From: an uncultured Jannaschia sp.
GTDB taxonomy: Bacteria > Pseudomonadota > Alphaproteobacteria > Rhodobacterales > Rhodobacteraceae
DNA: 64,000 bases
NCBI RefSeq assembly: GCF_947503795.1
Contig: NZ_CANNEZ010000001.1
Coordinates: 2,037,001 to 2,101,000 of the forward strand
Reading direction: 5' to 3'
Every line of letters begins with the position of its first letter. Positions within the stretch are counted from its first letter, which is position 1. Below, in pieces: positions 52,091 through 62,192 of this stretch. The translations under genes and the position numbers were made by a program. Under the pieces are notes generated by a model. That model ran no database searches. It was not told the origin of the DNA and saw only the letters and a list, made by a program, of their open reading frames with translations.

Positions 52091-53212
52091 TCACGACCCT
52101 CGGCGGAGGCCCGCATAGGTCATCCGGCGCAGGAGCCATTCGAATGGCCCTTGTGCGAACCGCATGCGCCAGACCGACAGCGCGACGATCAGAAGGACCG
52201 TCGTCAGAAGAGCGATCGCCACGGCCGCACCGCGCCCGACCGCGTTCCAGAGATCGGCGCCGTAGGCGGCGAACACGCTCGACAGGATGATCGACTGGCC
52301 GAGATAGATGCTGAGGCTGGACCCGCCGGCGGCGAGGGCCCGCGCCATGACCGGCCCCGGTTCGCGTGCGATGGCCGCGATGAGGCCGAGATAGCCAAGG
52401 GTCGCGACCGGCGCCGCCACGAAGGTGAGGGCCGCGCCAGGGATCGCGGCGCCCCATTGCCAGATGCCCGCACCGAGAAGGCTGAGGCCGAGGCCCGGTC
52501 CCAGACAGACCCGCCGCGCGCGACGCCAGAGCGGGTGGCCCGCCACGTCGATCATGCCGGATGTCACCGAGGCCAGCCCGAGGCAGAACCAGCCGAGCGC
52601 CGAAAGCCCCTGAACCACGAGAAAGAGCGGGAAGGTGAACGCGAATCCAATAGTGCGGAATATGACCGCATCGAGGATGCCGCCCTCCCCGAGTGCGGCG
52701 GCTTCGAAGAGGATGAACTCCGCCGGGGTGTCGGACGGCGCAAGAAGCAGCGGCAGCGCCACGACCGGCTGCACCACGAGGAGGACGGCCCCGACCCGGA
52801 CGAGGCGGGAGACGGGCCAGTCGCGCATGAGATAGAGGATCGACCCGGTCACCGCATAGATCGCGAGGATGTCTCCGGGAAAGAAGAGGCAGCCGTGGAG
52901 CGCGCCCAAGAGCAGCAGACCGAGCATCCGGTTCCGGTAGATGCGACCGAAGGGCAGGTCACGGCGGGCCGCCGACCGCATCAGGAAGCCGAGCCCGACG
53001 CCGAACATGAACGAGAAGAGCCCGTAGGTCTTCAGTAGCGCCACGCCGTTGACCAGCCAGAGGACGATGGCATCGAGTGCCGTCTCGCCACTCTGGTCGG
53101 CGAAATCGGTCAGGACCGAAAAGGCGATATACTGGACGTTGACCACGACGATCCCGAAGAGCGCGATCAGCCGGAGATAGTCGGGCATCAGGGCGCGGTC
53201 GCGGATGGCCAT
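52091..53212 (-). CDS. DUF418 family membrane protein
   Basis: A 373-residue polytopic protein of about eight to ten helices, starting DYLRLIALFGIVVVNVQYI, with a C-terminal DUF418 domain containing SLSIYLGQSIILSS and the ending FAQGPFEWLLRRMTY. The family (YeiB and relatives) is related to acyltransferase-type membrane proteins; its role is unproven. It is upstream of lolC on the same strand with a 92-base gap. Confidence 0.87.
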   Translation of the reverse strand: MAIRDRALMPDYLRLIALFGIVVVNVQYIAFSVLTDFADQSGETALDAIVLWLVNGVALLKTYGLFSFMFGVGLGFLMRSAARRDLPFGRIYRNRMLGLLLLGALHGCLFFPGDILAIYAVTGSILYLMRDWPVSRLVRVGAVLLVVQPVVALPLLLAPSDTPAEFILFEAAALGEGGILDAVIFRTIGFAFTFPLFLVVQGLSALGWFCLGLASVTSGMIDVAGHPLWRRARRVCLGPGLGLSLLGAGIWQWGAAIPGAALTFVAAPVATLGYLGLIAAIAREPGPVMARALAAGGSSLSIYLGQSIILSSVFAAYGADLWNAVGRGAAVAIALLTTVLLIVALSVWRMRFAQGPFEWLLRRMTYAGLRRGS

Positions 53213-53409
53213 GGCAAGGCTCCTCGTCCTCGGTCTACTCTAAGGGCCCGCAGATGTCGCCGGGCGCATATGGGAGGCGGATCGGTGCCCGCAAGCGGCT
53301 TCGGAAGCATGACGACCGCCCCGCAGGGGGCGACGCCCGCTTCCACAGCGCCCTGACGGATCAGGTCGGGCGATCCTCGGTCACGGGCGCGACCCGCCCC
53401 GCCGACGCG

Positions 53410-54750
53410 TCAGGGATGCGCCGCGTAGATCTCGCGCAGCTTCGCGATCGCCTCCTCCGGGGCCATCTCGACGCTTTCGCCGGTGCGCCGCGAGGTCAGC
53501 TCGACCTTGCCCGCGGCCAGGCCGCGCGGGCCGACGGTGATCCGCCAAGGCAGGCCGATCAGGTCCATCGTCGCGAACTTGCCGCCCGCCCGCTCCTTCG
53601 TGTCGTCGTAGAGCGGGTCCAGCCCCTCGGCCACGCATTGCGCGTAGATGCCGTCGCAGGCGCTGTCGGTGGCGCTGTCGTCCTGCTTGAGATTGACGAT
53701 GCCGACGCGGAAGGGCGTGACGCCCTCCGGCCAGATGATGCCCTTGTCGTCATGGCTGGCCTCGATGATCGCGCCCAGAAGACGGCTGACCCCGATCCCG
53801 TGCGATCCCATATGCAGCGCGGTGGGCTTGCCGTCGGGGCCCTGCACCGTGGCGCCCAGGGCGTCGGAATACTTGGTGCCGAAATAGAAGATCTGCCCGA
53901 CCTCGATGCCGCGCGCCGTGCGGCGGCGCTCCTCGGGGACCTCCTCGAAGAGCGCCGCGTCATGGGTCTCGTCGGTGCGGGCATAGCGCGAGGTGAACTC
54001 CTCCATCACGCCTGCGCATTCGGCGACGTCGTCATAGTCGATCTCGCGGTCGCCGAAGCTGAGCTCGGTGACCTCCGCGTCGTAGAACACCTCGCTCTCG
54101 CCCGTTTCGGCCAGCACCAGGAACTCGTGCGTGTCGTCTCCGCCCATCGCGCCGCTGTCGGCCCGCATCGGGATCGCCTGCAATCCCATCCGCTCGTAGG
54201 TGCGCAGGTAGCTGACGAGGTGGCGGTTGTAGGCGTGCAGCGCATCCTCGCGCGTCAGGTCAAAATTATAGCCGTCCTTCATCAGGAACTCGCGCCCGCG
54301 CATCACGCCGAAGCGGGGCCGCACTTCGTCGCGGAACTTCCACTGGATGTGGTAGAGCGTCAGCGGCAGCTGCTTGTAGGAGCCGACATTGGCGCGCACG
54401 ATATCGGTGATCAGCTCCTCGTTAGTGGGGCCGTAGAGCATCTCGCGGTCGTGGCGGTCGGTGATCCGTAGCATCTCAGGGCCGAACGCGTCGTAGCGCC
54501 CGCTCTCGCGCCAGAGATCGGCCGATTGCAACGTCGGCATCAGCATCGGGATATGGCCCGCGCGCTGCTGCTCCTCGTGGACGATCTGCTCGATCCGGCG
54601 CAGCACGCGGTAGCCCAGCGGCAGCCACGAATAGATGCCCGCGCTCGATTGCTTGATCATGCCCGCCCGCAGCATCAAGCGGTGGCTGACGATCTGCGCC
54701 TCGGCGGGCGTCTCCTTGAGGACGGGCAGGAAGTAGCGGCTCAGGCGCAT
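53410..54750 (-). CDS. proS: Prolyl-tRNA synthetase, short form without editing insert
   Basis: Class II synthetase charging tRNA-Pro. The 446-residue protein has motif 1 ([13 protein letters not shown]), motif 2 ([23 protein letters not shown]) and motif 3 ([14 protein letters not shown]) followed by the anticodon-binding domain. It lacks the about 180-residue INS editing domain of the E. coli enzyme, as is normal in alphaproteobacteria, where separate deacylases clear Ala-tRNA-Pro. ATG 54750 is chosen; the upstream open frame is not homologous. The gap behind it (53213-53409) shows nothing. Confidence 0.96.
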   Translation of the reverse strand: MRLSRYFLPVLKETPAEAQIVSHRLMLRAGMIKQSSAGIYSWLPLGYRVLRRIEQIVHEEQQRAGHIPMLMPTLQSADLWRESGRYDAFGPEMLRITDRHDREMLYGPTNEELITDIVRANVGSYKQLPLTLYHIQWKFRDEVRPRFGVMRGREFLMKDGYNFDLTREDALHAYNRHLVSYLRTYERMGLQAIPMRADSGAMGGDDTHEFLVLAETGESEVFYDAEVTELSFGDREIDYDDVAECAGVMEEFTSRYARTDETHDAALFEEVPEERRRTARGIEVGQIFYFGTKYSDALGATVQGPDGKPTALHMGSHGIGVSRLLGAIIEASHDDKGIIWPEGVTPFRVGIVNLKQDDSATDSACDGIYAQCVAEGLDPLYDDTKERAGGKFATMDLIGLPWRITVGPRGLAAGKVELTSRRTGESVEMAPEEAIAKLREIYAAHP

Positions 54751-54873
54751 GGGTCGGGCTCCGGATCGGGTCGAAACCCGATAGCCCCCGACCCGGCGCG
54801 GGGCAACAGGGCCCGCGACGCGGGGCGGCAAATACTCGCGGGGGACCGGCGCACACCGTAGGGCGGCGGGCAA

Positions 54874-54889
54874 ATTATTCCGGAATAAT
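54874..54889. repeat. 16-bp AT-rich palindrome 3' of ppx
   Basis: A perfect palindrome with half ATTATTCC and centre CCGG, 15 bases past the ppx stop and about 124 bases upstream of the proS start. It is AT-rich in GC-rich sequence and placed like the palindrome after mgtE, so it may mark or stabilise the 3' end of ppx mRNA. Confidence 0.75.
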
Positions 54890-54903
54890 CTGCGCCCCCC
54901 GCG

Positions 54904-56451
54904 TCACCGGCGCACGACCTTCACGCGGGCCTCGGCGCCCAGGGACGCGGCGAGCGAGCGGAACCGCGCCTCGGCGACCTCGCCATAGAGCGCCTCGCCG
55001 TCGCCCTTGGGCAGCGCCAGTTCCAGCACGCCCTTCTTGGGATAGAGCTTCATCGCCCCCATCAGCGACGGATCCTGCGCCGAGAACATCGCGCCGAAGC
55101 GCATCGCCTTGCCGACCTGCTCGGCCTGCCAGGTGTCCTCCTCGGACAACAGGGGCGCCAGGTCCTCGAACGGCGTCCCCTCGCGCTTGTTGCGGTAGCG
55201 ATGGAGAAGCGCCGCCCCGAGGAACACCCGCTCGGAATGGGTCAGTCCGCCGAGATTGGCGCGCGTGGCGTTGTCGAAGCAGATTTCCGCACGGTAGTCG
55301 GGATGCGCGCGCCAGGACACGTCATGCAGCAGGCAGCAGGCCCGGATCAGCCGGCGACGTCGGTCCGGCGCGCGGGTGAAGAGCGGCGAGACGAACTTGT
55401 AGAGCACCCGGCCGAAGCCCGGCAGGCGCGCGTCCTTGGCCTCGGCGAAACGACAGCTTTCGATCAGCGGGTCGCGGGCGCGCAGCACGTCGGGCATCTG
55501 TTCGTAGAGAAGCCCCTCGCGGATGCCGTAGGCCGAGATGGCGATGATCTTCGGGTGGAAGGTCTTGAGGACACGGCTCAGCACCTCGGTGGCCACCGGC
55601 ACCAGCGACATCCGCGCGCCCGATGTGCCGGTGCGGCCGCGCAGATCCTCCAGATTGGCTTCGGCGATGTAGTCGAACGTCGCGCGCAGGTCCTTGGGCG
55701 TCATCGTGTATTCGTGAAGGACGTGCAGCGGATAGCCGCGCCGTTCCATGTCGATCCGCGCGATGGCGCGCCACGACCCGCCCACGAGGTAGAGCCGATC
55801 GTAGCGGTCGCGGCCGAGGGCCTCGGCCATCTCCCGAACACCCGCCTCGATCTCGCGCTTGCGGGCGGCGCGGCCCTTGGCGGCGGCGAGCTTCAGGGGC
55901 CCGAGCTTGCCCGAGACGACCGCCCCGACGGCCCCGCCCGACAGCTCGGCCAATTCCATCGACGAGCCGCCGATGTCGCACATCAGGCCCTCTGCCTCGG
56001 GCCAGCCCAGCAGCACGCCCTGCCCCGAGAGCCGGGCCTCCTCGGTGCCGTCGATCACCCAGAGTTTGAGGCCCGTCTCGGCGCGCACCTCGGCCTCGAA
56101 GGCGGGGCCGTCCTCGGCCTCGCGGACGGCGGCGGTGGCCACGACCGTCAGGGAATTGACCTCCATCCCGCGCGCGAGGATGGCGAAGCGCTTCAGCGCC
56201 ACCATGGCGCGGGCGCGCCCCTCGGGGTTCAGCTTGCCCGTCTCGGAAAGGCCCGCGCCGAGGCCGCAGAGAATCTTCTCGTTGAAGAAATAGGCAGGCG
56301 AGCGCGCCGCCCCGTCGAAGACGACCAGCCGGACCGAGTTCGAGCCGACGTCGATCACACCGACCCGCCGCAGGCTGCGCGCTTCGGGGCCGTCGAAGAG
56401 CGGCGTCCCGAAGGGGCCGTAATCCGCGGGGTCGATCGGAGGCGTCGTCAT
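54904..56451 (-). CDS. ppx: Exopolyphosphatase/pppGpp phosphohydrolase (Ppx/GppA)
   Basis: Hydrolyses polyphosphate and/or pppGpp. The 515-residue protein of the ASKHA fold shows VIDVGSNSVRLVVFDG (phosphate-1), the catalytic glutamate region in ATAAVREAEDG, DIGGSSMEL (phosphate-2) and a C-terminal HD-like helical domain (ACCLLHDVSWRAHPDYRAE). Length and domains fit the long alphaproteobacterial Ppx. ATG 56451 is used. It is usually next to ppk; here an arsR/permease pair lies between the two. Confidence 0.93.
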   Translation of the reverse strand: MTTPPIDPADYGPFGTPLFDGPEARSLRRVGVIDVGSNSVRLVVFDGAARSPAYFFNEKILCGLGAGLSETGKLNPEGRARAMVALKRFAILARGMEVNSLTVVATAAVREAEDGPAFEAEVRAETGLKLWVIDGTEEARLSGQGVLLGWPEAEGLMCDIGGSSMELAELSGGAVGAVVSGKLGPLKLAAAKGRAARKREIEAGVREMAEALGRDRYDRLYLVGGSWRAIARIDMERRGYPLHVLHEYTMTPKDLRATFDYIAEANLEDLRGRTGTSGARMSLVPVATEVLSRVLKTFHPKIIAISAYGIREGLLYEQMPDVLRARDPLIESCRFAEAKDARLPGFGRVLYKFVSPLFTRAPDRRRRLIRACCLLHDVSWRAHPDYRAEICFDNATRANLGGLTHSERVFLGAALLHRYRNKREGTPFEDLAPLLSEEDTWQAEQVGKAMRFGAMFSAQDPSLMGAMKLYPKKGVLELALPKGDGEALYGEVAEARFRSLAASLGAEARVKVVRR

Positions 56452-56559
56452 CGGGCCCGCCCTCCCCCGGCGCAGCGTCACGGGGGAGGAGTGGCACGGG
56501 GTCGGGGATGGGTCAATCTAGGTGCCGCATCCCCGGCGCGCGAGGACGCGACGGCAGCG

Positions 56560-57609
56560 TCACGCGAGCCAGGCCTGGAACAGGAGCCCCGAGGCCAGCG
56601 AGCCCGTCAGCGCCAGCGCGATATAGAGGACGAAGACCGACCGCTTCGCCAGAGCCCAGACCGCGATGGCGGCGGGCAGCGAGGTCACGCCACCCGCCAC
56701 GAGGAAGGCGAGCCCGGCGCCGGGTGCCATCCCCTGATCGACCAGCCCCGAAACCAGCGGCAGCGCCGCGTAGCCGTTGAGATAGGCGGGCACGCCGACC
56801 AGCGTGGCCGTCAGGATCGAGCTAATCCCGGTGCCGCCCACCGCCTGCGCGACCCATTCGGCAGGCACGAAGGCGATCATCAGGCTTTCGAGAATGAAGG
56901 CGAGGGTCAGCCATTTGAAGAGAAAGAGCGTCGTCTTGACGGCATCGCGCCGGAAGCGCGCGCGCCGTTCTGTATCGTGCCAGAAGGCCCAGACGGGGGG
57001 CTTGGGGTTGCGGACACTGGACGCGCCGCAGCCGCCATTGCCGACGCCATCCCGCAGCGGCGCGGCGAAAGCCCCCGCGCGGGTCAGTTGCAGCGTCACG
57101 AGCCCGCCGAAAAGGCCCAGACCGATGGCGGCCATGGTCTTGGCGACCGCGAACTCGAAGCCGAGAACGCCTGCCGTCAGAACGAACATCGATGGATCGA
57201 TGACCGGCGAGGCGAGCCAGAACGCCATCACCGCCGACAGGGGCACCCCCATCGCGAGAAGTGCGGCGATGAGCGGGATCACTCCGCAAGAACAGAAAGG
57301 CGATAGCCCGCCGAATGCTGCCGCGAGGGCAATCATCAGGAGGGGCGAGCCGGTGAAGGCGCGCGCGATCAGGCCGTCCGCCCCGGTGGCGCCCGCATAA
57401 GCCGCGAGCGCGATCGACAAGAGAAGGTAGGGCGCCGTTTCGGTCAGGGCACGGGCGACGAAGGCGAGCGTGTCGCGGGCCTGTGCCGGATCGGCGATGG
57501 CGAGGCCGAGAAAGATCGCGGCCGACAACAGCCAGATCCTGTGATCCGCCCAGACCTGTCGGGCGAACGCGGCGGCGGGGCTCGGCGGACGGCGGGCGAT
57601 ATCGGTCAT
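56560..57609 (-). CDS. DUF318-type permease (ArsP / SO_0444-like)
   Basis: A 349-residue permease with two four-helix halves separated by a cytoplasmic loop (about 180-215), and the family's metal-type motif FCSCGVIP (C106, C108) in helix 3. Members export organoarsenicals (ArsP) or transition metals; the exact substrate is open. It follows an ArsR regulator after 55 bases, and a copy of the shared operator lies five bases before the ATG. An 8-bp hairpin (CGGGGATG/CATCCCCG, 56503-56535) follows the stop and may terminate. Confidence 0.88.
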   Translation of the reverse strand: MTDIARRPPSPAAAFARQVWADHRIWLLSAAIFLGLAIADPAQARDTLAFVARALTETAPYLLLSIALAAYAGATGADGLIARAFTGSPLLMIALAAAFGGLSPFCSCGVIPLIAALLAMGVPLSAVMAFWLASPVIDPSMFVLTAGVLGFEFAVAKTMAAIGLGLFGGLVTLQLTRAGAFAAPLRDGVGNGGCGASSVRNPKPPVWAFWHDTERRARFRRDAVKTTLFLFKWLTLAFILESLMIAFVPAEWVAQAVGGTGISSILTATLVGVPAYLNGYAALPLVSGLVDQGMAPGAGLAFLVAGGVTSLPAAIAVWALAKRSVFVLYIALALTGSLASGLLFQAWLA

Positions 57610-57613
57610 ATCA

Positions 57614-57629
57614 ACATATCCGGTTTCAT
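57614..57629. promoter_or_regulatory. Operator-like site before the permease gene
   Basis: The sequence ACATATCCGGTTTCAT lies five bases upstream of the permease start. A near-identical site ACATTTCCGGTTTTGT lies just upstream of arsR. Both contain ACATNTCCGGTTT. Two copies in the only two gaps of this unit point to binding by its ArsR protein; that assignment is inferred. Confidence 0.65.
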
Positions 57630-57664
57630 GGTCATTTCAGGGCGAAGAAAACGTCTCTCGGACC

Positions 57665-57988
57665 TCATGCCGCGTCCTCCCGCACGAGGGACACGCCGTG
57701 GCAGCATTCCTCGGTCAAAAAGCCGAGTGCCGCCGTCATGCGGGCGTAATCCGCACGGTTGACGACCTCGCGGCCGCGCCGCTCCTGCTGCACGAGACCG
57801 GCCGCGACCAATGTCCGCAGGTGGTGCGCGAGCGTCGAGAGCGGCAGGTCCGTATGCGCGGCGATATCGCCCACGATCAGGCCGTCATGCCCGGCACGCA
57901 CCAGCAGGCGAAATACGTCGAGCCGGGCGGCATGCCCGAGCGCGGCGAGTGCGGCGGCGGTGGCGGCGGTGCGGTCGTCATCGGTCAT
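57665..57988 (-). CDS. ArsR-family metalloregulator
   Basis: A 107-residue winged-helix repressor: helix-turn-helix in VGDIAAHTDLPLSTLAHHLRTLVAAGLVQQERRGREV (about 39-75) and a vicinal cysteine pair C95/C96 near the C-terminus (TEECCHG), probably the metal(loid) sensor. It is first in the unit arsR-permease. The ribosome-binding site is weak. The repeated site at 58005-58020 lies 17 bases upstream of its ATG, consistent with autorepression. Confidence 0.9.
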   Translation of the reverse strand: MTDDDRTAATAAALAALGHAARLDVFRLLVRAGHDGLIVGDIAAHTDLPLSTLAHHLRTLVAAGLVQQERRGREVVNRADYARMTAALGFLTEECCHGVSLVREDAA

Positions 57989-58004
57989 GCGGCATGATGT
58001 AACC

Positions 58005-58020
58005 ACATTTCCGGTTTTGT
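58005..58020. promoter_or_regulatory. Operator-like site before arsR
   Basis: ACATTTCCGGTTTTGT lies 17 bases upstream of the arsR start and 12 bases from the ppk stop. It matches the site before the permease gene at 12 of 16 positions and includes the invariant TCCGGTTT. It could also be a palindromic ACA-N3-CCGG-N3-TGT element. Confidence 0.65.
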
Positions 58021-58032
58021 AAAGACGCCGCC

Positions 58033-60249
58033 TCAGTCCGGCGAGTGCGTCAGCGCGGGCACGTCCTTGGCCCCCGCGCTCCCGCGACCCGACAGCGACG
58101 GGTTCTCCATGAAGAAGCGATGGCAATTGAACGGATTGTCGAGCGCCGAGAGGTCGGGCCGCGTCCACTCTCCCTCGGGGCCGAGGGTCCAGCTCTGCGC
58201 CACGTCGGCGAGGTTGGCGGCCATGATCTGGCCCACGATCTGCGCCTTCACGGTCGGGTTGGTGCATTCGACCAGCGTCTCGATCCGGCGGTTCAGGTTG
58301 CGGCCCATCCAGTCGGCCGAGCTGATATAGACGCGCGCTTTCTTGTGCGGCAGGCCGTGACCGTTCCCGAAGCACACGATGCGGCTGTGTTCGAGGAAGC
58401 GTCCGACGACCGACTTGACGCGGATCGTCTCTGAAAGCCCCTCGACACCCGGCCTCAGGCCGCAGATGCCGCGGATCACGAGGTCGATGCGCACCCCCGC
58501 CTGGCTGGCGTCGTAGAGCGCGTCGATCACGTCCGGCTCGATCAGCGCATTCATCTTCGCCCAGATCATCGCGGGCCGCCTGGCGCGCGCATGCTCGGCT
58601 TCCTCGGCGATGGACGCGATCAGCCGCTGCTTGATGCCCGAAGGCGAGATCGTCAGCGATTCCAGCCCCTCGGGCGGCGCATAGCCCGAGATGTAGTTGA
58701 AGACCTTCGTCGCATCCCGCGCCAGCGTGTCGCTGACGGTGAAGAGCGACAGGTCGGTATAGATGCGCGCCGTGATCGGGTGGTAGTTGCCGGTCCCGAA
58801 ATGCGAATAGGTCACCAACCGGTCGCCCTCGCGGCGGACGACGGTGCTGATCTTGGCGTGGGTCTTGTAGTTGGTGAAGCCGTAGACGACATGCGCGCCC
58901 GCCCGCTCCAGCCGCCGCGACTGGCGGATATTGGCGGCCTCGTCGAAGCGCGCCTTCAACTCGACCAGCGCGGTCACCTGCTTGCCGTTCTCGGCCGCCT
59001 CGCAGAGCGCCGCGACGATCGGGCTGTCGCGCGACGTCCGGTAGAGCGTCTGCTTGATCGCCACCACATCCGGGTCGGTCGCCGCCTGCGCGAGGAAGCG
59101 GATGACCATGTCGAAGGTCTCGTAGGGATGGTGCAGCAGCATGTCCTTCTGGCGGATCGCGGCAAACATGTCGCCGTCATGGTCCTGCACGCGTTCGGGG
59201 ACGCGCGGCGTGAAGCTGGACCAGAGGAGGTCCTTGCGGTCGTCGACCACCAGCTCCTTCAGGGCCGCGAGCCCGATTAAGCCATCGACCTCGATGACCT
59301 CGTTCTCCTCGACGCCGGTTTCCTCGATGATGGTCCGGCGCAGGCCTGTCGGCGCGTTTGCCGTGATCTTCATGCGAACGACCTCGCCCCGTCGGCGGCG
59401 CTTGAGCGCCGTCTCGAACTCGCGCACGAGGTCCTCGGCCTCCTCCTCCACCTCCAGATCGCTGTCGCGCAGCACGCGGAACGCGCAATGCCCCTTGATC
59501 GCGTAGCCCGGAAAGATCTGTTCGATCCGCATCAGGAGGAGATCCTCGAGCGGCAGGAACCGGATATGCGGCGGCGTGTCGTCCCCGGTCGGCGCGTCCT
59601 CGAGCCGCAGGAACCTGTCGATCTGCGCGGGCACCGGCAAGAGCGCGCGCAACGTGCGGCCGTCGGCTTTCCGTTGCAGCTCGACGGCCAGCGCAAAGCC
59701 CTCGTTGGGGATGAAGGGGAACGGGTGCGCGGGGTCGATCGCCAGCGGCGAGAGGACGGGAAAGACCTCGCGCATGAAGCGGTCGGCAAGCGTTTCGCGT
59801 TCCTCCCCGGACAGACCCTCGGGCGTCAGAAGGCAGATGCCGGCCTCTTCCATCTCGTCGCGCAGGGTCTTCCAGGTGGTCTGCTGTCTCTCCAGCAGGC
59901 GCAGCGCCTCGGCGTCGATCAGAACCAGCTGTTCGGCGGGGCTGCGCCCGTCGGCGGCGGGGGTGCGGTTCCCGGCGCGCGCCAACTCCCGCAGGCCGGC
60001 CACGCGCACGGTGTAGAATTCGTCGAGATTGGCCGCCGAGATCGACAGGAAGCGCAGCCGTTCCATCAAGGGCACGCGGGGGTTGTCGGCCTCTTCCAGC
60101 ACGCGCCAGTTGAACGACAGCCATGACAGCTCGCGGTTGAAGAACCGGCGCGGCCCCTCGCGGCGGGCCGTGTCCAGCGCCCTGGGCGCAGGAAGATCCG
60201 CGTTCAGGAAGTCGGCATCGGGGGCGTGGACGCTCTGGCTGTCGGGCAT
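58033..60249 (-). CDS. ppk: Polyphosphate kinase PPK1
   Basis: Membrane-associated enzyme that builds inorganic polyphosphate from ATP through a phosphohistidine. The 738-residue protein begins with the N-domain [19 protein letters not shown], has the ATP and histidine region [16 protein letters not shown] with the catalytic histidine, [23 protein letters not shown], and the late [14 protein letters not shown] with the second active histidine. It is in the order perM-hdaA-ppk, as is typical of Rhodobacterales. Confidence 0.97.
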   Translation of the reverse strand: MPDSQSVHAPDADFLNADLPAPRALDTARREGPRRFFNRELSWLSFNWRVLEEADNPRVPLMERLRFLSISAANLDEFYTVRVAGLRELARAGNRTPAADGRSPAEQLVLIDAEALRLLERQQTTWKTLRDEMEEAGICLLTPEGLSGEERETLADRFMREVFPVLSPLAIDPAHPFPFIPNEGFALAVELQRKADGRTLRALLPVPAQIDRFLRLEDAPTGDDTPPHIRFLPLEDLLLMRIEQIFPGYAIKGHCAFRVLRDSDLEVEEEAEDLVREFETALKRRRRGEVVRMKITANAPTGLRRTIIEETGVEENEVIEVDGLIGLAALKELVVDDRKDLLWSSFTPRVPERVQDHDGDMFAAIRQKDMLLHHPYETFDMVIRFLAQAATDPDVVAIKQTLYRTSRDSPIVAALCEAAENGKQVTALVELKARFDEAANIRQSRRLERAGAHVVYGFTNYKTHAKISTVVRREGDRLVTYSHFGTGNYHPITARIYTDLSLFTVSDTLARDATKVFNYISGYAPPEGLESLTISPSGIKQRLIASIAEEAEHARARRPAMIWAKMNALIEPDVIDALYDASQAGVRIDLVIRGICGLRPGVEGLSETIRVKSVVGRFLEHSRIVCFGNGHGLPHKKARVYISSADWMGRNLNRRIETLVECTNPTVKAQIVGQIMAANLADVAQSWTLGPEGEWTRPDLSALDNPFNCHRFFMENPSLSGRGSAGAKDVPALTHSPD

Positions 60250-60332
60250 GGGGCTGCGGCTACCCTTCGGGTATGACGGAAGAATGACGGGGTGTGGCCC
60301 GAGGATAGGCCAGACGCCCGCCGCGCGCCAGT

Positions 60333-60989
60333 TCACCCGTCGAGAAGGCTCCGGGCGAGCGCGAGATTGGGCGCCACGCCCTGCGCCAGCGACTCCCGGT
60401 CCAGCCGATCGACCATCGTCGCGGCGGCGGCGAAGCTGCGTTCCATCCGAGGCAGGAGATAGCCGATCAGCGCCGGCTTCACCTGAAGCTGGCGGTCCGC
60501 GAAGAGCTTGATGAGCACGACCGACAGAAGGACGTCGTCCGGGTCTTCGATGATCGCGGGCGTGATCGCGCCCAGCCGCGACGCCAGGTCCGGCAGCGCG
60601 ACATCCCAGCGGGCGGGCGACATCCGGCCCGTCAGGACGAGACCCGCACCGCTGCGCGCGGCGGCATTCAGAAGGTGGAAGAGCGCGGCCTCGTCCACGC
60701 CCCGGTCCGCATCCTCGACCACAAGTGGCCCCTCGGCCAGATCGGGCGCCATTTCGGGCGTGAGGCTGGCGGCCGGCATGATCCGTGCGCCCGCCGTCTC
60801 GGCCCAGATCGCGGCCAGGTGGGACTTGCCGCAGCCCTCTGGCCCGATCAGCGCCAGTCGCGCTTCGGGCCAGTCAGGCCAGGTCTCGATCAGGGCATGG
60901 GCGGTCGCGTTGGACGGGGCCACCATGAAGTCGTCGCGCCCCCGCGCCTCGAGGCGCGGTAGCGGGAAGGCCAGCTGGTCGACGGTCAC
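60333..60989 (-). CDS. hdaA: DnaA-related regulator HdaA
   Basis: A AAA+ protein that, with the sliding clamp, stimulates ATP hydrolysis by DnaA and prevents re-initiation. The 218-residue protein carries the clamp-binding motif QLAFPL (5-10) at its N-terminus, the P-loop GPEGCGKS (49-56) and a DnaA-like lid domain, but no DNA-binding domain IV. The GTG start overlaps the perM stop (GTGA). Confidence 0.92.
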   Translation of the reverse strand: MTVDQLAFPLPRLEARGRDDFMVAPSNATAHALIETWPDWPEARLALIGPEGCGKSHLAAIWAETAGARIMPAASLTPEMAPDLAEGPLVVEDADRGVDEAALFHLLNAAARSGAGLVLTGRMSPARWDVALPDLASRLGAITPAIIEDPDDVLLSVVLIKLFADRQLQVKPALIGYLLPRMERSFAAAATMVDRLDRESLAQGVAPNLALARSLLDG

Positions 60990-62068
60990 TCGCCCGGCTC
61001 GACCGGGTCGGCGGGTCGGTCAGACCCGCGATAGAGGAGGCTCTCGCGATAGCGCGCCAGAACGAAGCGCGCGATGACGCCCAGCGCCGCCGCCACCGGA
61101 ACGGCGACCAGCATTCCGACAAAGCCGTAGATGCTCCCGAAGGCCGAGAGTGCCAGGAGGAGCCAGACCGGATGCAACCCGACGGACGAGCCGACGAGCT
61201 TGGGCGTCAGGATGTTCCCTTCGAGAAACTGGCCCGCCGCGAAGATCGCCGCGACAAGACTGATCGACAGCCAGTCGCCCCAGAACTGGAAGAGGGCCAG
61301 GCCGATGGCGAGCGCCCCGCCGACCAGCGCGCCCACATAGGGGATGAAGGTGATCAGCCCCGCGACCGCCCCCACCACGAGGCCGAACTGCAACCCCACG
61401 GCCATCAGCGCGACCGAGTAGAACGTGCCGAGGATCAGGCAGACGGTCCCCTGCCCGCGCACGAAGCTGGCCAGCGTGCGGTCGATCTCGCGCGCGACCT
61501 CGCGGACGGTGCCGACATGATCCCGAGGCAGAAGCTCGTCGATCCGCGCGACCATGTTGTCCCAGTCCAGCAGCAGGTAGAACGCCACCACCGGCACGAC
61601 GACGATGAAGACGAGCGCGTTGACCACGCCGAACAGTCCCGCGACCACCTGCTGTGCCAACTGTCCGCCGCGCGCGCGGATCGTCTCGCCCAGGTCGGTC
61701 AGACCCCGGCGGATCAGCCCGTCCTGTTCCATGAGGTCCGGGAAGCGCAGCGTGAGCCAGTCGCGCAAGGCTTCGAAATAGGTCGGGGCCGCCTGCACCA
61801 GCGCGCTGCCCTCGCGGATGATCATCGGGATGACGAAGCCGACGGCGAGGACGAGCACAAAGAGCCCGACCAGCACGATCACGGTCGTCGCCGCCCAGCG
61901 CGGCAGGCCGATCCGCTCCAGCCGGTCGGCCAACGGGTCGAGGATATAGGCGATGGCGCCGCCGACGATGAACGGCAGCAGAATAGGCCCCAAATACCAC
62001 AGGATGACGAGGAAGACCGCCGTGGCGAGCCCCCAGTAGAGCGCCTGTTGCCGGACCGGCAGTGCCAT
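60986..62068 (-). CDS. AI-2E family (PerM-like) membrane protein
   Basis: A 360-residue protein with about eight membrane helices and the family blocks GGAIAYILDPLADRLERIGLPRW near the N-terminus, FGVVNALVFIVVVPVVAFYLLLDW, FIPYVGALVGG, and GNILTPKLVGSSVGLHPVWLLLAL. The family includes sodium/proton antiporters and the disputed autoinducer-2 exporter TqsA; the substrate is uncertain. AAGGA precedes ATG 62068. It is first in perM-hdaA-ppk. Confidence 0.9.
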   Translation of the reverse strand: MALPVRQQALYWGLATAVFLVILWYLGPILLPFIVGGAIAYILDPLADRLERIGLPRWAATTVIVLVGLFVLVLAVGFVIPMIIREGSALVQAAPTYFEALRDWLTLRFPDLMEQDGLIRRGLTDLGETIRARGGQLAQQVVAGLFGVVNALVFIVVVPVVAFYLLLDWDNMVARIDELLPRDHVGTVREVAREIDRTLASFVRGQGTVCLILGTFYSVALMAVGLQFGLVVGAVAGLITFIPYVGALVGGALAIGLALFQFWGDWLSISLVAAIFAAGQFLEGNILTPKLVGSSVGLHPVWLLLALSAFGSIYGFVGMLVAVPVAAALGVIARFVLARYRESLLYRGSDRPADPVEPGE

Positions 62069-62192
62069 GGATCGTCCTTTCGATTGGGCGATAGATGCCC
62101 ATCGGGGACGTGGGACGCAAGATGGTGCGGGGCGGGGTGGACGGCGCAAGGGCTGGCCGGATGGACCCGGCCGAAGCCTCGCGCGCGGGAAG

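Noticed and set aside
53410-54750. Prolyl-tRNA synthetase missing about 180 residues relative to E. coli
   Set aside because: The short form lacking the editing insert is normal for alphaproteobacteria; it is not a deletion specific to this genome.
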